Source of the DNA: Lolium rigidum
Taxonomy: Eukaryota > Streptophyta > Magnoliopsida > Poales > Poaceae
Length of the DNA stretch: 64,000 nucleotides
Reading direction: 5' to 3'
Assembly: GCF_022539505.1 (NCBI RefSeq)
Contig: NC_061514.1
Location: 328,087,090-328,151,089 of the forward strand
Shown here: piece by piece, positions 45,405-56,200 of the stretch
Layout: each line of letters opens with the position of its first letter
How positions within the stretch are numbered: position 1 is the first letter of the stretch
Notes under the pieces: generated by a model
The model's database searches: none
What the model saw: the letters and a program-made list of their open reading frames with translations, nothing else
What the model was told of the DNA's origin: nothing
Position numbers and translations under genes: made by a program

Positions 45405-47310
45405 GCTTTCACTCACACTACAAGACGAGTTGCAGGTAAATCATCTCTCCGGCATTTCTCTGGGACCGAATTGCCCCCCTATTCACTCTCTTATGTTTGC
45501 GGATGATCTGTTAGTCTGTGGAAAAGCTAATGTGCAGGAGGCTACTACTATATCCCATATTTTAGCACAATTCGTCAACAATCGGGGCAACTTCCAAACT
45601 GGAACAAATCAGGTATAATGTTTAGTAAAAAAGTTAACTTGCAGAGTTAGACAAAGCATTAAGCAAATATTTCCAGTCCCGGACATCGACAAAAACACTA
45701 TTCATTTGGGGCACCCTCTCATGCTTCCAGCAAAAGATAGATCAGCGAGCTTACAACTTTGTCTATGATAAATTCAAATCAAAACCGAGTGCTTACAAAG
45801 CCAATAGATTATCACATGCGAGCAAGACTAACTCTCATAAAATCTGTCTTTTCCTCTATCCCTGTTTACTATATGTCTAATATTCTTTTTCAAAGAAGTT
45901 CCTAGCAAAAATCATAGCTATCATTAGGAATTTCCGGTGGACAAGTATTAAGGAGGAACAAACTACAAGAACCATGTGTCTTAGGGCATGGGCGGACATT
46001 TGTGTAGAGAAGAAAATGGGAGGACTTGGTGTTAGAAATATGCAGGCCTTAAATCAAGGACTGATTCTTTCGGCGGCATGGAGATTAGCAAAAGACCCCC
46101 AAAGCCACCTAGCTCTCATCCTTAAGGCAAAGTATCACAATGGCACATCTATTTGGAGAGCAACATCAAATGTTGCAAAATCGGCGTTTTGGGCAGCAAT
46201 TCTCAAGGTGAGACCTCTCTTAATTTCAGCCTCTTTTAATCAGATTGTGGATGGAAGTAGTTCTATTTGGAGTTCCCCTTGGTTCTCCATGTGGCAAAAT
46301 ATTTATGACAATCTTATAATCCAACAACCCCCCTTTGTTTATCCTGCCACGGTCAAGGATCTTTGGATCCCTAACCAGAAAATGTGGAATACAGATTTAA
46401 TAAAATCTCTGTTCACACCTGAAACTGCTGCTGCTATTATTGAGACTCCCATTGTGAATATTGATGGGCAAGATACTCTTGTTTGGAAACTAACCCCTTC
46501 GGGCGTATGGTCCTCTAAAAGCGCTTACAAACACTGTTTTAACAATCTTTCTTTGCCTGCTAATCAAAGACCAAAAGTTGTGCCTCCACCTATTGTAAAT
46601 CTTCTTAATCGAGTATGGCAAGCAAAGCAAATGGCTCCAAGGGTGCGGACTTTTGCTTGGCGGCTGTCAAGCGTCGAGCTCTTCCCACGGGTAAGAGAGC
46701 TAGCAAATTTTCAAAGCACATCGTACAAGAGTGCTGCGGATGTGGTGTTGTGGAGGACGAGATGCACATGTTTTTTCTTTGCACTTTTTCAAAAGCGGCC
46801 TGGTTTTCTAATCCTTGGTTTATCGAACCGAGATACTAGCTCAAAATCATGGATCGGTCTCCCAGATGATCCAAGCTTTACTCTCCTCGGGTCATCCTCA
46901 TATTAATATTCCTAATTTATACACATTCTTGTGGTGTCTTTGGAAGGCTAGGAATGATGCACTTTTTAATAGAAAATCTACTAATCCTCGCCAAGTTTAT
47001 CCTGCTGCAAATGCAATCTTGCAGGGATCTAGACTTGAAAAAAATATCTCCAAACAAGAGCATCAACGGATCAACTTGCCAGAACAACGAATGGAACCAC
47101 AACAAGATCCTTATTCTCTTGCGAGGTAACATTATCCGTTGCGATGCGGCATGGAAGAGTACGGACAATCAAGATCCAACTCCGAGCTGGAATAGGCATC
47201 ACCATTCAACTCGAAGGAAATCATCATTGCAAGCAAATACACATTGCAGCCTTGTCTCCACCAGACTCACTCTCCTCTTCGAGCAGAAGCTTTTGGATTA
47301 TTGTTAGCAT
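45385..47310 (+). pseudogene. LINE reverse transcriptase C-terminus, zf-RVT and RNase H-like parts
   Basis: Broken continuation in other frames. 45385-45618 holds motif C, SLMFADDLLVCG (catalytic FADD). 45974-46906 holds GGLGVRNMQALNQGLILSAAW, then WKLTPSGVWSSKSAYKH and the start of the zf-RVT domain. The Cys/His knuckle continues in a third frame (46700-46800, CCGCGVVEDEMHMFFLC). A plant L1 RNase H-like tail starts near 47125 (IIRCDAAWKS). A deleted or scrambled stretch lies at about 45620-45960. Confidence 0.75.
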
Positions 47311-47706
47311 TAAAGGTGGCGAGACTTGCTCAACATACATGATCCCCATGTCTTCACAGATTGCTCCACCTCGGCATCGGCAGCAAAAGCCACCTCGATT
47401 CTCCGTGCTCCAGGTCATTGGGTCATCAGACCAACCTTGGCTGAAATCCAAGCAACGGGCGTCTTTCACTCAAGCAGGATAGCTCATATTAACGGATGCT
47501 ATAATGTGAAGGCTCATCATCAAGCTAGACTAGGTCTCGGACTCGAGTTCTTCTTCTCTAGCATTTAGATGTCTCTCCTCTAGCGCAGGACAATGCTTAT
47601 TCAGAGATGTATTCTCCACGTATAGTGTGAATCCTTTCACACTTCTTTCTGTAAAATGTTGCTGATATGAATAAAAAGTTTTAATGTTCAAAAAAAAAAA
47701 AAAAAA

Positions 47707-47721
47707 ATGTTTCTTTTGCCA
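47707..47721. repeat. LINE target-site duplication, right copy
   Basis: Identical to 42906-42920. Directly follows the poly-A tail. Confidence 0.85.
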
Positions 47722-48718
47722 AAGATCGTGTTTGTAGGGCTTGTGTTGAAGGCAAAATGCATGACTCTCCGCACCCAAGCAAGACTATTATCTCTTCCAA
47801 GAGGATATTGGAGCTCCTTCTTGTGGATCTCTTTGGTCCTACCACTCATGCAAGTCTTGGTACGAAGAAACATTGCTTCGTGATTGTTGATGACTATTCA
47901 AGATATACCTGGGTCTATTTTCTCAAGAAGAAAGATGAGACTCAACAAATCTTCATTGACTTTGCCACCGAGGTGCAACGTCAACACATCCTCTCTATAT
48001 TGGCAATAAGATGTGACAACGGCTCCGAGTTCAAGAACTACACACTCAATGATTTCTTAGTGATGAGGGGATAAGACATCAATATTCTGCTGCATACACC
48101 CCTCAACAAAATGGTGTTGCGGAGAGGAAGAACCAAACTCTTATGGATATGGCAGGATCTATGATGGTGGAGTACAAATCCCGCTATAATTTTTGGACTG
48201 AAGCCATCTCCACCGCTTGTCATTCTTCTAACCGGCTCTATCTCCCTAAGGGCTTGAACAAGAATCCATATGAAATACTCACCGGGAACAAGCCTAATAT
48301 CTCATACTTCAAGGTGTTCGGGTGTAAGTGTTTCTATAAAATCAAAGGAGTTCGTTTATATAAATTTGCTCCTAAAGCTTTGGAGGGTATATTTGTTGGT
48401 TACGGTGTCGAATCTCACACTTATAGAGTCTTTGATATATCCTCCAGGATTATCATCGAATCTTGTAGTGTGAAGTTCGAGGAAAATGATGGCTCCCAAG
48501 TGGGGCAAGTTGATGTTTGTGCAGGTGATGAAATACCTCAAGATGCCACAATAAGAATGGTTGTGGGACTTTTCCGCCCCGTTGAGGGACACGGTGTGGC
48601 GTCTCGGGAAGGACTATGCTCTACTATGGTGGAGCCCTCATCTTCACAACATCAACAAACTCCATCTCTTGAAGCTAATGATGCACCAACCCAAGAACAA
48701 GAACAAGACCCCCTCTAG
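47722..48718 (+). pseudogene. Copia integrase fragment
   Basis: Frames 47757-48074 and 48143-48718 encode the integrase core. First VDLFGPTTHASLGTKKH and VDDYSRYTWVYFLKKKDE (first catalytic Asp region), then IRCDNGSEFKN (second Asp) and a frame break near 48075 across the third catalytic region. Then NFWTEAISTACHSSNRLYL, FKVFGCKCFYKIKG and LEGIFVGYGVESHTYRVFD, the usual copia C-terminal integrase phrases. The frame ends at 48718 in acidic, Gln-rich text, and reverse transcriptase never follows because the sequence joins a gypsy-LTR-like fragment at about 48739. Confidence 0.8.
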
Positions 48719-48738
48719 TGTGCAAGATCAAGTCCACG

Positions 48739-49112
48739 TTTCTATTCTTGTAGATAGTGTTGGACCTCCAAGTGCAGAAGTTTGTAGAACAACATCAAGT
48801 TTCCGTTAAGTGGATCACCCAAGGTTTACCGAACTCAGGGAGTTAGAGGTCAAAGATATCCCTCTCAAGCAACCCTGCAATTAGGATACAAGAAGTCTCT
48901 TGTGTCCCCAACACACCCAATACACTTGTCAGGTATATAAGTGCACTAGTTCGGCGAAGAGATAGTGAAATACAAGTAATATGGATGATTATGAGTGGTA
49001 ATTGCAATCTGAAATAAAAATGGCAGCAAGCAAACATGTAGTGAACTGGTTGTAAACTGTATTTCAATGCTTGGAAACAAGGCCTAGGAATCATACTTTC
49101 ACTAGTGGACAC
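48739..49112. repeat. Gypsy-LTR-derived fragment (copy 2), between copia pol and 3' LTR
   Basis: From tttctattcttgtag to cactagtggac it matches 6015-6388 closely. It replaces the missing reverse transcriptase and RNase H region and abuts the 3' LTR start TGAAAGAACATC at 49113. Confidence 0.65.
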
Positions 49113-50336
49113 TGAAAGAACATCTCTCCATAATTATGTTTTGTGTATTTGATGACAACATATGTGATGATCTAATGTGGCTTAGTGTACAGATTTGATC
49201 TACATTATAGTTTGAAGTGAGAAGTATTAAAACGGGAAAAGCCGTGGATGAAAAGGAAGAAGAAAGGAAGAAGTCTGGAATTTCCAGGCCAGAAATTCAG
49301 GGCCGAAATCTGGCCACAATATTTCACTAAGGACTTAAGGTCCAGAGCCACTGGATGCCCCCCGGAAATTTGCCCGGACATTTGTGTCGAGGGGGCGGAA
49401 ATTCCGGCCCAGACATTTTGAGAATTTCTGGCCCCCAAAATTTCGCTCAGGACCTGAGGGTCCAGGCTCTCAGTATACCCCCCCCCCCCCCCCGGAAATT
49501 TGCGCGGACATTTGTATCGAGGGGGTAGAAATTTCGGGGGGTGGGGGCAGAAATTCTAGCCCCAACTAACACCGGAATTTTCGGCTCTAAAAGTCTGCAA
49601 CGGCTACAATTGGTGGGTGGGTATAAATACCCCCTTCTTCTTCCAGCTCAAGTTTCTCAATCTTGTTCAAGTTCATCCACCATTAGAGTCACTTCAAGAA
49701 ACACAAAATTCACTAGATCTCCTCCTCCAACCATCCAAAGCTCTTGATCTTTTGAGAATCGAAGGAGAAGACCCCGATCTACATCTTCACTGAAGCGATT
49801 TGCATTTCCCCCTCATATGCTTGAGGGCCCCTTTGCTAATGTTCCTCTTTGGAAACCCTAGTTATTTGTGATTGATTTGTTCTTGTTGTTGTGTTATTAC
49901 AGATATTGGGAGCCTCCAATTCGGTCGTGGATGTGTGCCTCAAGAATCTTGTAAAGCCCCGATTTCCGCCTCGAGGAAATCCCTTAGTGGAAGTGGGCTA
50001 GGCCTTTGTGGCGTTGCTCACAGGAGACTTGAGTGAGGCCTTTGTGGCGTTAGTCTGGCCTTCGTGGCGACCACACGCCTCCAAACGTAGATGTACTTCC
50101 CTTTGAAAGGAAGGAACTACGGGAATCATCTCTATGTCTCCGCATGCTCCACTCTCGGTTACCTCTATCCTTATTAGCTCTACTATATCTTGTCTAGCTA
50201 TATCTTGCTTAGTAGTTGATCTTGTCATATAGGTAAATTCATATAGTTGGATATCTAGAGAATTTACCTTTGTGTCAAGCCGAAATTGAAAAAGAACTAA
50301 AAATTGGTTAGAACCTAGCTATTCACCCCCTCTAGG
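49113..50336 (+). repeat. Copia 3' LTR
   Basis: Starts TGAAAGAACATC. It contains a duplicated block around ggaaatttgc[cg]cggacattt (49366-49400 and 49495-49530) and a run of about 17 C at 49479. A TATA-like tataaatac lies near 49622. It ends near the typical SIRE/Maximus phrase attcaccccctctaggtgc at about 50336. The exact CA end is not visible, so the last bases are lost or diverged. Confidence 0.7.
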
Positions 50337-50575
50337 TGCGGCACACGGTGCACACATGTCACCTTCCCACCGTTGGACAAGGTGTCCCCGGAGATCACAT
50401 AATAAAACCACTTGAGTACCACAATAGTTGAAGCATAACATCTACTAATTCAACTAGATTACAAAGCTCATGATCACATAAAGATCATACATAGAGAGAT
50501 AGATAGATCACATAGCTACCGGTAAAACCCTCAGCCTCGGGGGAGAACTACTCACTCCTCATCATGGGAGATATG
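50337..50575. repeat. Gypsy LTR fragment
   Basis: Text such as aggtgtccccggagatcaca, tagctaccggtaaaaccctc and agaactactcactcctcatc resembles internal parts of a common Triticeae gypsy LTR. It is bounded on the left by the copia LTR and fades near 50575. Confidence 0.4.
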
Positions 50576-50763
50576 CCTATTTGGCTAATACCTGTGAATA
50601 ATCTCATAGACATGTATTAGACCAATTACTCTAGCAACGGTGTCATTGTTACCAAAATAATGGATAAGGGTAAAATACCCTTACAAGAAGCCGTGTTGGA
50701 TCTGCATGCTCGTCGTCACCTGCGCGGTCTCCCTCCCCTGCGGAGTGGGAGTGCCCATTCGCC

Positions 50764-51087
50764 ATGTACTTCGAGTTCATGGTCCACATCACCGAGGACC
50801 CTCTTTCCAGAAAGAAACTCCCAGATAAGTTCGCGGAGTTTCTACGGGAAGCTAGCTGCGGCTAGTGTCGGTGGTCCGTCGAGGTTCTATTCGACGGGCA
50901 AGACAAGATGTACCATGACGTTGGCTTCAATAAGTTTGCCTGCGCCGATAGCCTAGAGGTCGGATGTATGCTGCTCTGCCGCTACAAAGGGGATGGCAAC
51001 ATGCTCGTCAGTGTATTCGATGACTCATCCTGCCGCAGGCACTACCACAACGATGACTCCGGCGAAGGGATCGATGACCACATGTAG
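50764..51087 (+). pseudogene. B3-domain protein pseudogene
   Basis: From ATG 50764 one frame of 108 codons runs to TAG 51085-51087 but is broken by TAG at 50863-50865. The text before the break (MYFEFMVHITEDPLSRKKLP, then DKFAEFL) resembles the first strands of a plant B3 DNA-binding domain. The text after it (WSVEVLFDGQDKMY, GFNKFACADSLEVGCMLLCR, LVSVFDDSSCRRHY) has the typical W-x-VEV, Y-x-x-x-G-[WF], L-x-x-G and VFD spacing. B3 proteins are nuclear transcription factors. This copy encodes only one domain and is interrupted, so it is probably a non-functional fragment of a multi-copy grass B3 family. No promoter or introns are evident. Confidence 0.6.
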
Positions 51088-51420
51088 GGTGTTCTTTCTT
51101 TGTAGCGTAGATGACACGTGCCAATTGAAGCCACTACTGTAGGTTTCTAAATGTTCTTCCAGCGCAGCGAAGAAAGCGCAGACACCCAAAACTCTAGTTT
51201 GGGTGACTAGATGTTTCGAATTATGCACCAAAATATATGTATATGTATCTATCTTGCAACCAAAAGAAATGAAAAAATTGCAACCAAAATGCCTTGCGCC
51301 ATTGAAGCTGCTCCTGACACAAACGGACAACCGTGGCCTAGCGGCCATTTCATTGTCCGCACCCGATTAAACGGACACGCGCAGTCACTTTTCGCGTCCT
51401 TTTGCGTGAGGCAGCTCGAG
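51088..51420. other. Intergenic, no gene seen
   Basis: Non-coding in appearance. It holds nothing recognisable apart from a short A-rich stretch near 51225-51285. Confidence 0.4.
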
Positions 51421-51720
51421 ATATCCTTATGGCGGATCTGAGCTTTGCGCATGCCATCCGGGCGAGAGCTTGGAAGTTGGAATACGGCTATTCCTCTTGC
51501 TCCTCCAACGATGGGATGGTATATCCTTATGGCGGATCTGAGCTTTGCGCATGCCATCCGGGCGAGAGCTTGGAAGTTGGAATACGGCTATTCCTCTTGC
51601 TCCTCCAATGATGGGATGGTATATCCTTATGGCGGATCTGAGCTTTGCGCATGCCATCCGGGCGAGAGCTTGGAAGTTGGAATACGGCTATTCCTCTTGC
51701 TCCTCCAACGATGGGATGGT
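51421..51720 (-). repeat. 100-bp triplication derived from an NLR first exon
   Basis: Three units of exactly 100 bp (51421-51520, 51521-51620, 51621-51720) differ by about one base. On the minus strand each holds ggagcaagaggaatagcc, then codons for RMACAKLRSAI. This matches the start of the NLR gene at 63906, where ggagcaagaagtagcc precedes the ATG and the protein reads QRACAKLRSTI. The units are thus a triplicated piece of 5' UTR plus first codons of a related NLR. Since 100 is not a multiple of three, no repeated protein is encoded. Confidence 0.8.
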
Positions 51721-52305
51721 ATGGGATGATATGGAGAGACACAGAAGGATGCGTACTTCAGTTTATGTTAAGATTTTAGGGTTTTCCCAGGGCATATGAA
51801 ATTATGAACCATCCGATTACGTACAGAGTGTTCAGATTGATGCGGGTGGACTGTGTCCCACTAGGTTCAGACATTTTGTGAAAATGTCCTTACGAAGTTC
51901 AGTCTTTCACACAACGTGCCATTTTCTAAAAACCCCAGCCATGTTCATGTAAAGATAATGCCCAGCCCCAAACGTGTCCTTTTTGCCCTTTGTTTTACTC
52001 TTTACTTTTTATCCACGAAGGAACTTTAGCCCGTACATTAGATGGGCAAGGACAAAATGTATCTTGGGTCAAGCACATTAGAGTCTAATAAGTTAGAAGT
52101 AGGTTAGAAGAAAGGAGAGCTTCGGATTGCTGGGTCGATGCGAGTCCAGGTGGGACAAACGTATTCTTAATGTGTAGCTGTCGGAGGGGTTGTGTTGCAA
52201 ATCTGCAAGAAAGTGAACGGGGCTACGAGAGAAGTTTGCAGAAAGGACATGGAGACAGACCCAACATGGATTGGAAAGAGAAAACGACTGTGCGGGCCGT
52301 GCCAA
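51721..52305. other. Intergenic, no gene seen
   Basis: Mixed-composition DNA without coding signature. It could include distal regulatory DNA or an old repeat. Confidence 0.4.
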
Positions 52306-52506
52306 CTCCATCCATACCGTAGGGTAATTACGTATATTTGGAGAGAAAAATTTGACTTACAAATTTGGTCAATAAAATATAAAATATATGTCATAAGAAT
52401 TTTGGTATAATTTTTATAACATATATCTTATATTTTATTGACCAAATTAGTAGTTAATTTTTTTTCTCGAAATGCGTAATTGTTCTGTAAATCGGTATGG
52501 AGGGAG
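52306..52506. repeat. Stowaway-like MITE 1
   Basis: About 201 bp with inverted ends: left ctccatccataccgtaggg, right cggtatggagggag, followed by TA. Internally, ttggtcaataaaatat and atattttattgaccaa form a second inverted repeat. AT-rich and non-coding. Confidence 0.65.
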
Positions 52507-52593
52507 TAGTAGTTTAGCACGTGGACTTCACTTTGCATGAACCAGCTGGAGATGGAATTAAAGCTTGTACCGACAACCAAAAAATCATATAAT

Positions 52594-52819
52594 CCCTCCA
52601 TACCAGTTTACAGGGTAATTACGCACTTCAAGAAACAAGTATAAGTACAAATTTAGTCAACAAAATAGAGAATATAAGCCACAAAAATAATACCATTGGA
52701 TTCGTATTCATAAAATATTTTCAATAAGATAATTTTGGTGATATATATCTTATATTTTATTGACCAAATTATTAGTCATTTTTTTCTCTCGAAATGTGTA
52801 ATAGCCAGTATGGAGGGAG
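52594..52819. repeat. Stowaway-like MITE 2
   Basis: About 226 bp. Left end ccctccataccagtttaca, right end gccagtatggaggga. The right half (cttatattttattgaccaaa) is nearly the same as in MITE 1, so both belong to one family. Confidence 0.65.
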
Positions 52820-53259
52820 TACTTCCTGTCACTTCAAAGAACTGCTAGGATTTAGAAAACGTGAGTATTTTTTTAGACGAACTTTTATATGCAGGGAAAA
52901 TAACATTCTACATATACCTTCTTACCTTGCGATTTCTTAATTATGTGAACCTCTATCTTCTGAGCTGATATGTCACCAAACTAATTTAATTGCATGCTTA
53001 TTATAAACTTACATTGGGCGACAATTGCCGCAAGATTAAGGATTCGCGAAGGCATCACACTGCAAATAAGCAAGATCAAGAGTTCAGATTCAACAATCAA
53101 ATTTTACATGAATGGGAAAGTAAGATCTCAGAAATCATCATGTATTGCTGCTTGATAGTGACCGCCAATGGAACATATGTTGCACTAGTAGCTCCTGAAT
53201 ATCAAATGGCATTCTGCTACGAAATTTGTTTTCATACAATCTGTCGACGTGGCCATTTT
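52820..53259. other. Presumed 3' flank / 3' UTR of the NLR gene
   Basis: Lies downstream of the NLR stop (minus strand). A plus-strand frame of 117 codons (52990-53343) covers it but is antisense to the last NLR exon and shows no motif. I see no other gene. Confidence 0.4.
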
Positions 53260-56200
53260 CTATGCCACCTTGACCTCATTTATCGATCTGCCATCCTCCT
53301 CGATCTCTGCCCAGCTAGTACTTGCATGTTCTCTGCAAAATGAACAAGGTTAACACTTCGATCTGCTATGCACAAATTATTCGAGATGAGGTCAATGATG
53401 GCTACCCAATTTTCCTACATAAGAAACTTTGACCAGTAACACATGAACCAACAATGGGAGGAGTGTAAAACAGAAAGAGAACAATAAAATAGTGAGCAAG
53501 ATGATGGCACATACTGATAATTCTTATTGGGGATGTGCGCCAGCATTTTCTTGATCTCCTCTAGCTGACACCACTTCTCTAGTTCTGGGCAGTCAAAAAT
53601 ACACAGCTCCGCGAGGTTGGTGAGTTCTTTTATGCTATCCGGCAGCGAGATGAGCTGTTTGCAGCAGACAATCTTTAGTTCCCGGAGAGAGGTGAGGTCA
53701 CTCAGGTATTCTGGGAGGCATGTGCCGTCATAACCATTTATCTCAAGGCACTGCAGATTAGGTGGTGGCACTAATTCCCCTAACAAAGCAGTGTCCTCCA
53801 CTGATCTGATCGAGTCCAGAGTCCAAGAAAGTTTCAACTTTTCAAGCTTTTGTTTCTCCAGCAATCTGATTCTCTGTGCTTCCTCTTCATATTTAACTTT
53901 TTCAAGGCCGCTTATCTGGAGCTCTTGGCAATTTACAGTCTCCAGCTGAACAATGTTGCTGCTGCTATATATATCGTCGTCATCGATGATGTGAACCACA
54001 AAGTTGCAACTTACTAGACCCCTGCAGTTCCTCAGAGCTATGAACTTGAGAGACTTCATTTCACCTATCTTCTTGAGTCTGATGCAGCCTGAGAGGTCCA
54101 GTGTGTGCAGTTTGTTGAGGTTACCTAGACTTTGCGGTAGATCAGCAAGAAGTATGTTATGAGATAAGTCCAAATGCTCCAGACTTGACAGGCTGCTGAC
54201 ACATGATTGAATGTATTGGAGACTTTCCTCCTGTGTCTTGTAGTAAAAGATATGATTCAGGCACATTGACAGGTTCAGATACCGGAGGCTGGTGAGCTTG
54301 CCCAGACCATATTTTAGCTGTTGGAGACTGGAGCGATGTGGAGCAAGATAAGAGCAAGGGTTTGACAAGTTCAAATGCTCCAGGTTGGTGAGGCCACCCA
54401 GACATTTACCTATCCCTTCGAAACAAGACCAGGATGATAAATCCAGGTATACTAGTTTGACGAGTTTCTGCAACACTTCTAGGATATCTGACAATCGATG
54501 GCAGCATGACAGGTCGACATGCGACAAGTTCACGAGATTCCCAAATGATTCCGGAAGAGTAGCGAGCATTGCGCAGCCTGACAAGTTGACATGCACTAAA
54601 CGGATTAGCTTCCCAAATGATTGCGGAAGAGTTGGGAGCGCAGAGCAGCCTGACAAGTCGACATGCACTAAACGGATTAGCTTTCCAAATGATTTTGTTA
54701 GATTTACCAGTCCAGGGCAGCCCGATAACTCAATATAGATCAGATTTGTCAGAAGCCCAAATGACTCAGGCAGAGCTATCAGTCCAGAAAAACCAATTAT
54801 CTTAAGATGCCCCAGGCATCTCAGTTGCGAGATGGAGTCAGGTAGCTTCTGAATGGAGCTCTCCTTTAGTTCCAGGACATGTAGGCATCTCCTAGATGAA
54901 AATGTGTCATCGTTAAACTCCACTCTGCTACAGCCGACACAACGCAGCGCCCTTGCATTGACATCGTCACCAAGATTGCCATAATGATTGATTTTTAGCA
55001 TGTAGTGGTCAGATCCTCTTAGTATGCGTGCCAATATATGGGCCAACTCGTGCATGGTGAACAAGATCGCACCCTTGTAGTGTGTCACTCTCGCCTGCAA
55101 CAACTTAAAGCATGTGCACATAATTACAAGATGCATCAGGAAATGTACATTTTCAGAAAGTGTAACTACGGCAGTTGTACTTGAGTTGCACAAAAATAAT
55201 GAGCAACTTAAGTATATCGACATGTGAGGACTTGGGTATCTATCTAGGAAGAGAAAGTATGATAGAAATAGATCAAATACGGCTGCAACTTTATTCCTAT
55301 GAATAATAACAAATATAAAAAAACTGAGGTCGTAGACAAATACTCACGGGGTCTGACTCTGTAGCCTGAAGGAATGACATGTCCAATAGCCTGGCAATAT
55401 ACGCCTCCGCAATCTGTGTGGCAGACAATCTTTCAGATGGCTCAATGAGATGGAGAGCGATCCATTGATAAATCAGGTCATCTTTGTCTATATTGTGGCC
55501 AATTGGGAAGATGGCAAAATAAGCAAAGCAGAGCCGCAAGTTTGATGGCATACTCATGTAGCTTAACTCCAAAGTTGAAATCAGAAAGTTAGATTCCAAA
55601 GTATCGCTGAAAAAGTAATCCCAGCCTTTCCAGGTGTACTTCCAGGCATCTCTTTCCCTGATCCATATCCACCTTCTACGATCTCGCGAATCTAGAATAT
55701 CCGCAAATGCTCGAGCCACTGATGGTAAACCCCAGCACTTGTTTGCGATCTCCAGCCGTATGTTCTTCAACTCTTCTTGTACTTCGAAACGGACTGGTTT
55801 ATTGATTATTTTCCAGCACGCATCGTCGGCCAAGGGATTTAGCCTGTGTGGCTCAACAGTACAGATTTTCCTCGCGATGGCTTCATTGCTTGTGGTCACT
55901 ATGACATCCACCTTGTCACCCAAGAAGGTTAACATGGACATCAACAGCTGCAATTGAATGGGATCCTCCTCCCACAGGTCATCCAGAACAAGAAGCACCT
56001 TCTTACCATTAAGTAGCTCCTTAAGGCACTTCATTACATATGCCATTGACATTCCCTCCACATGTGAACTAGAACATGGGTCATTGATGTCTTCTTTTTC
56101 TCCTCCTCCTGGCATCACCTGACAGAGTATAGACTCGCATATTTCATGGAAGTCAAGTTCTGGGGAGACATAGACCCATACACGAAAGTCATATTGTTGG

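Larger units (their letters stand above)
42921..47706 (+). mobile_element. L1-type LINE, near full length, in the copia integrase
   Basis: 4.8 kb between two 15-bp target duplications. It has a 5' leader of about 530 bases, then endonuclease, reverse transcriptase, zf-RVT and RNase H-like regions, then a 3' UTR ending in about 18 A (47690-47706). Several frame breaks in the second half make it inactive. Confidence 0.88.
6389..50336 (+). mobile_element. SIRE/Maximus-like copia retrotransposon, heavily nested and lacking RT
   Basis: This outer element is assembled from three blocks separated by later insertions: 6389-7721 (LTR remnant and gag), 42225-42920 (end of gag, protease, start of integrase) and 47722-50336 (integrase and 3' LTR). 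The gag text before gypsy A (ending near the codons for TINDD) resumes after it with IANPHYVLFKDYYGDVY, as expected for one interrupted gene. The LTR begins TGAAAGAACATC and soon reads tttgatgacaacatatgtg, typical of SIRE/Maximus-type copia. The reverse transcriptase and RNase H regions are absent: integrase runs into a gypsy-derived fragment at 48739. The element is therefore dead. Confidence 0.7.

Noticed and set aside
52990..53343. 117-codon plus-strand frame
   Set aside because: Antisense to the last NLR exon and its intron, with no recognisable domain.
53415..53514. Read-through C-terminus of the NLR (frame open to 53415)
   Set aside because: The donor CA-GTATGT at 53515/53514 and an acceptor at 53333 give a phase-correct last exon ending at 53260, which fits better than the Cys/Ser-rich read-through tail, although retention of intron 3 cannot be excluded.
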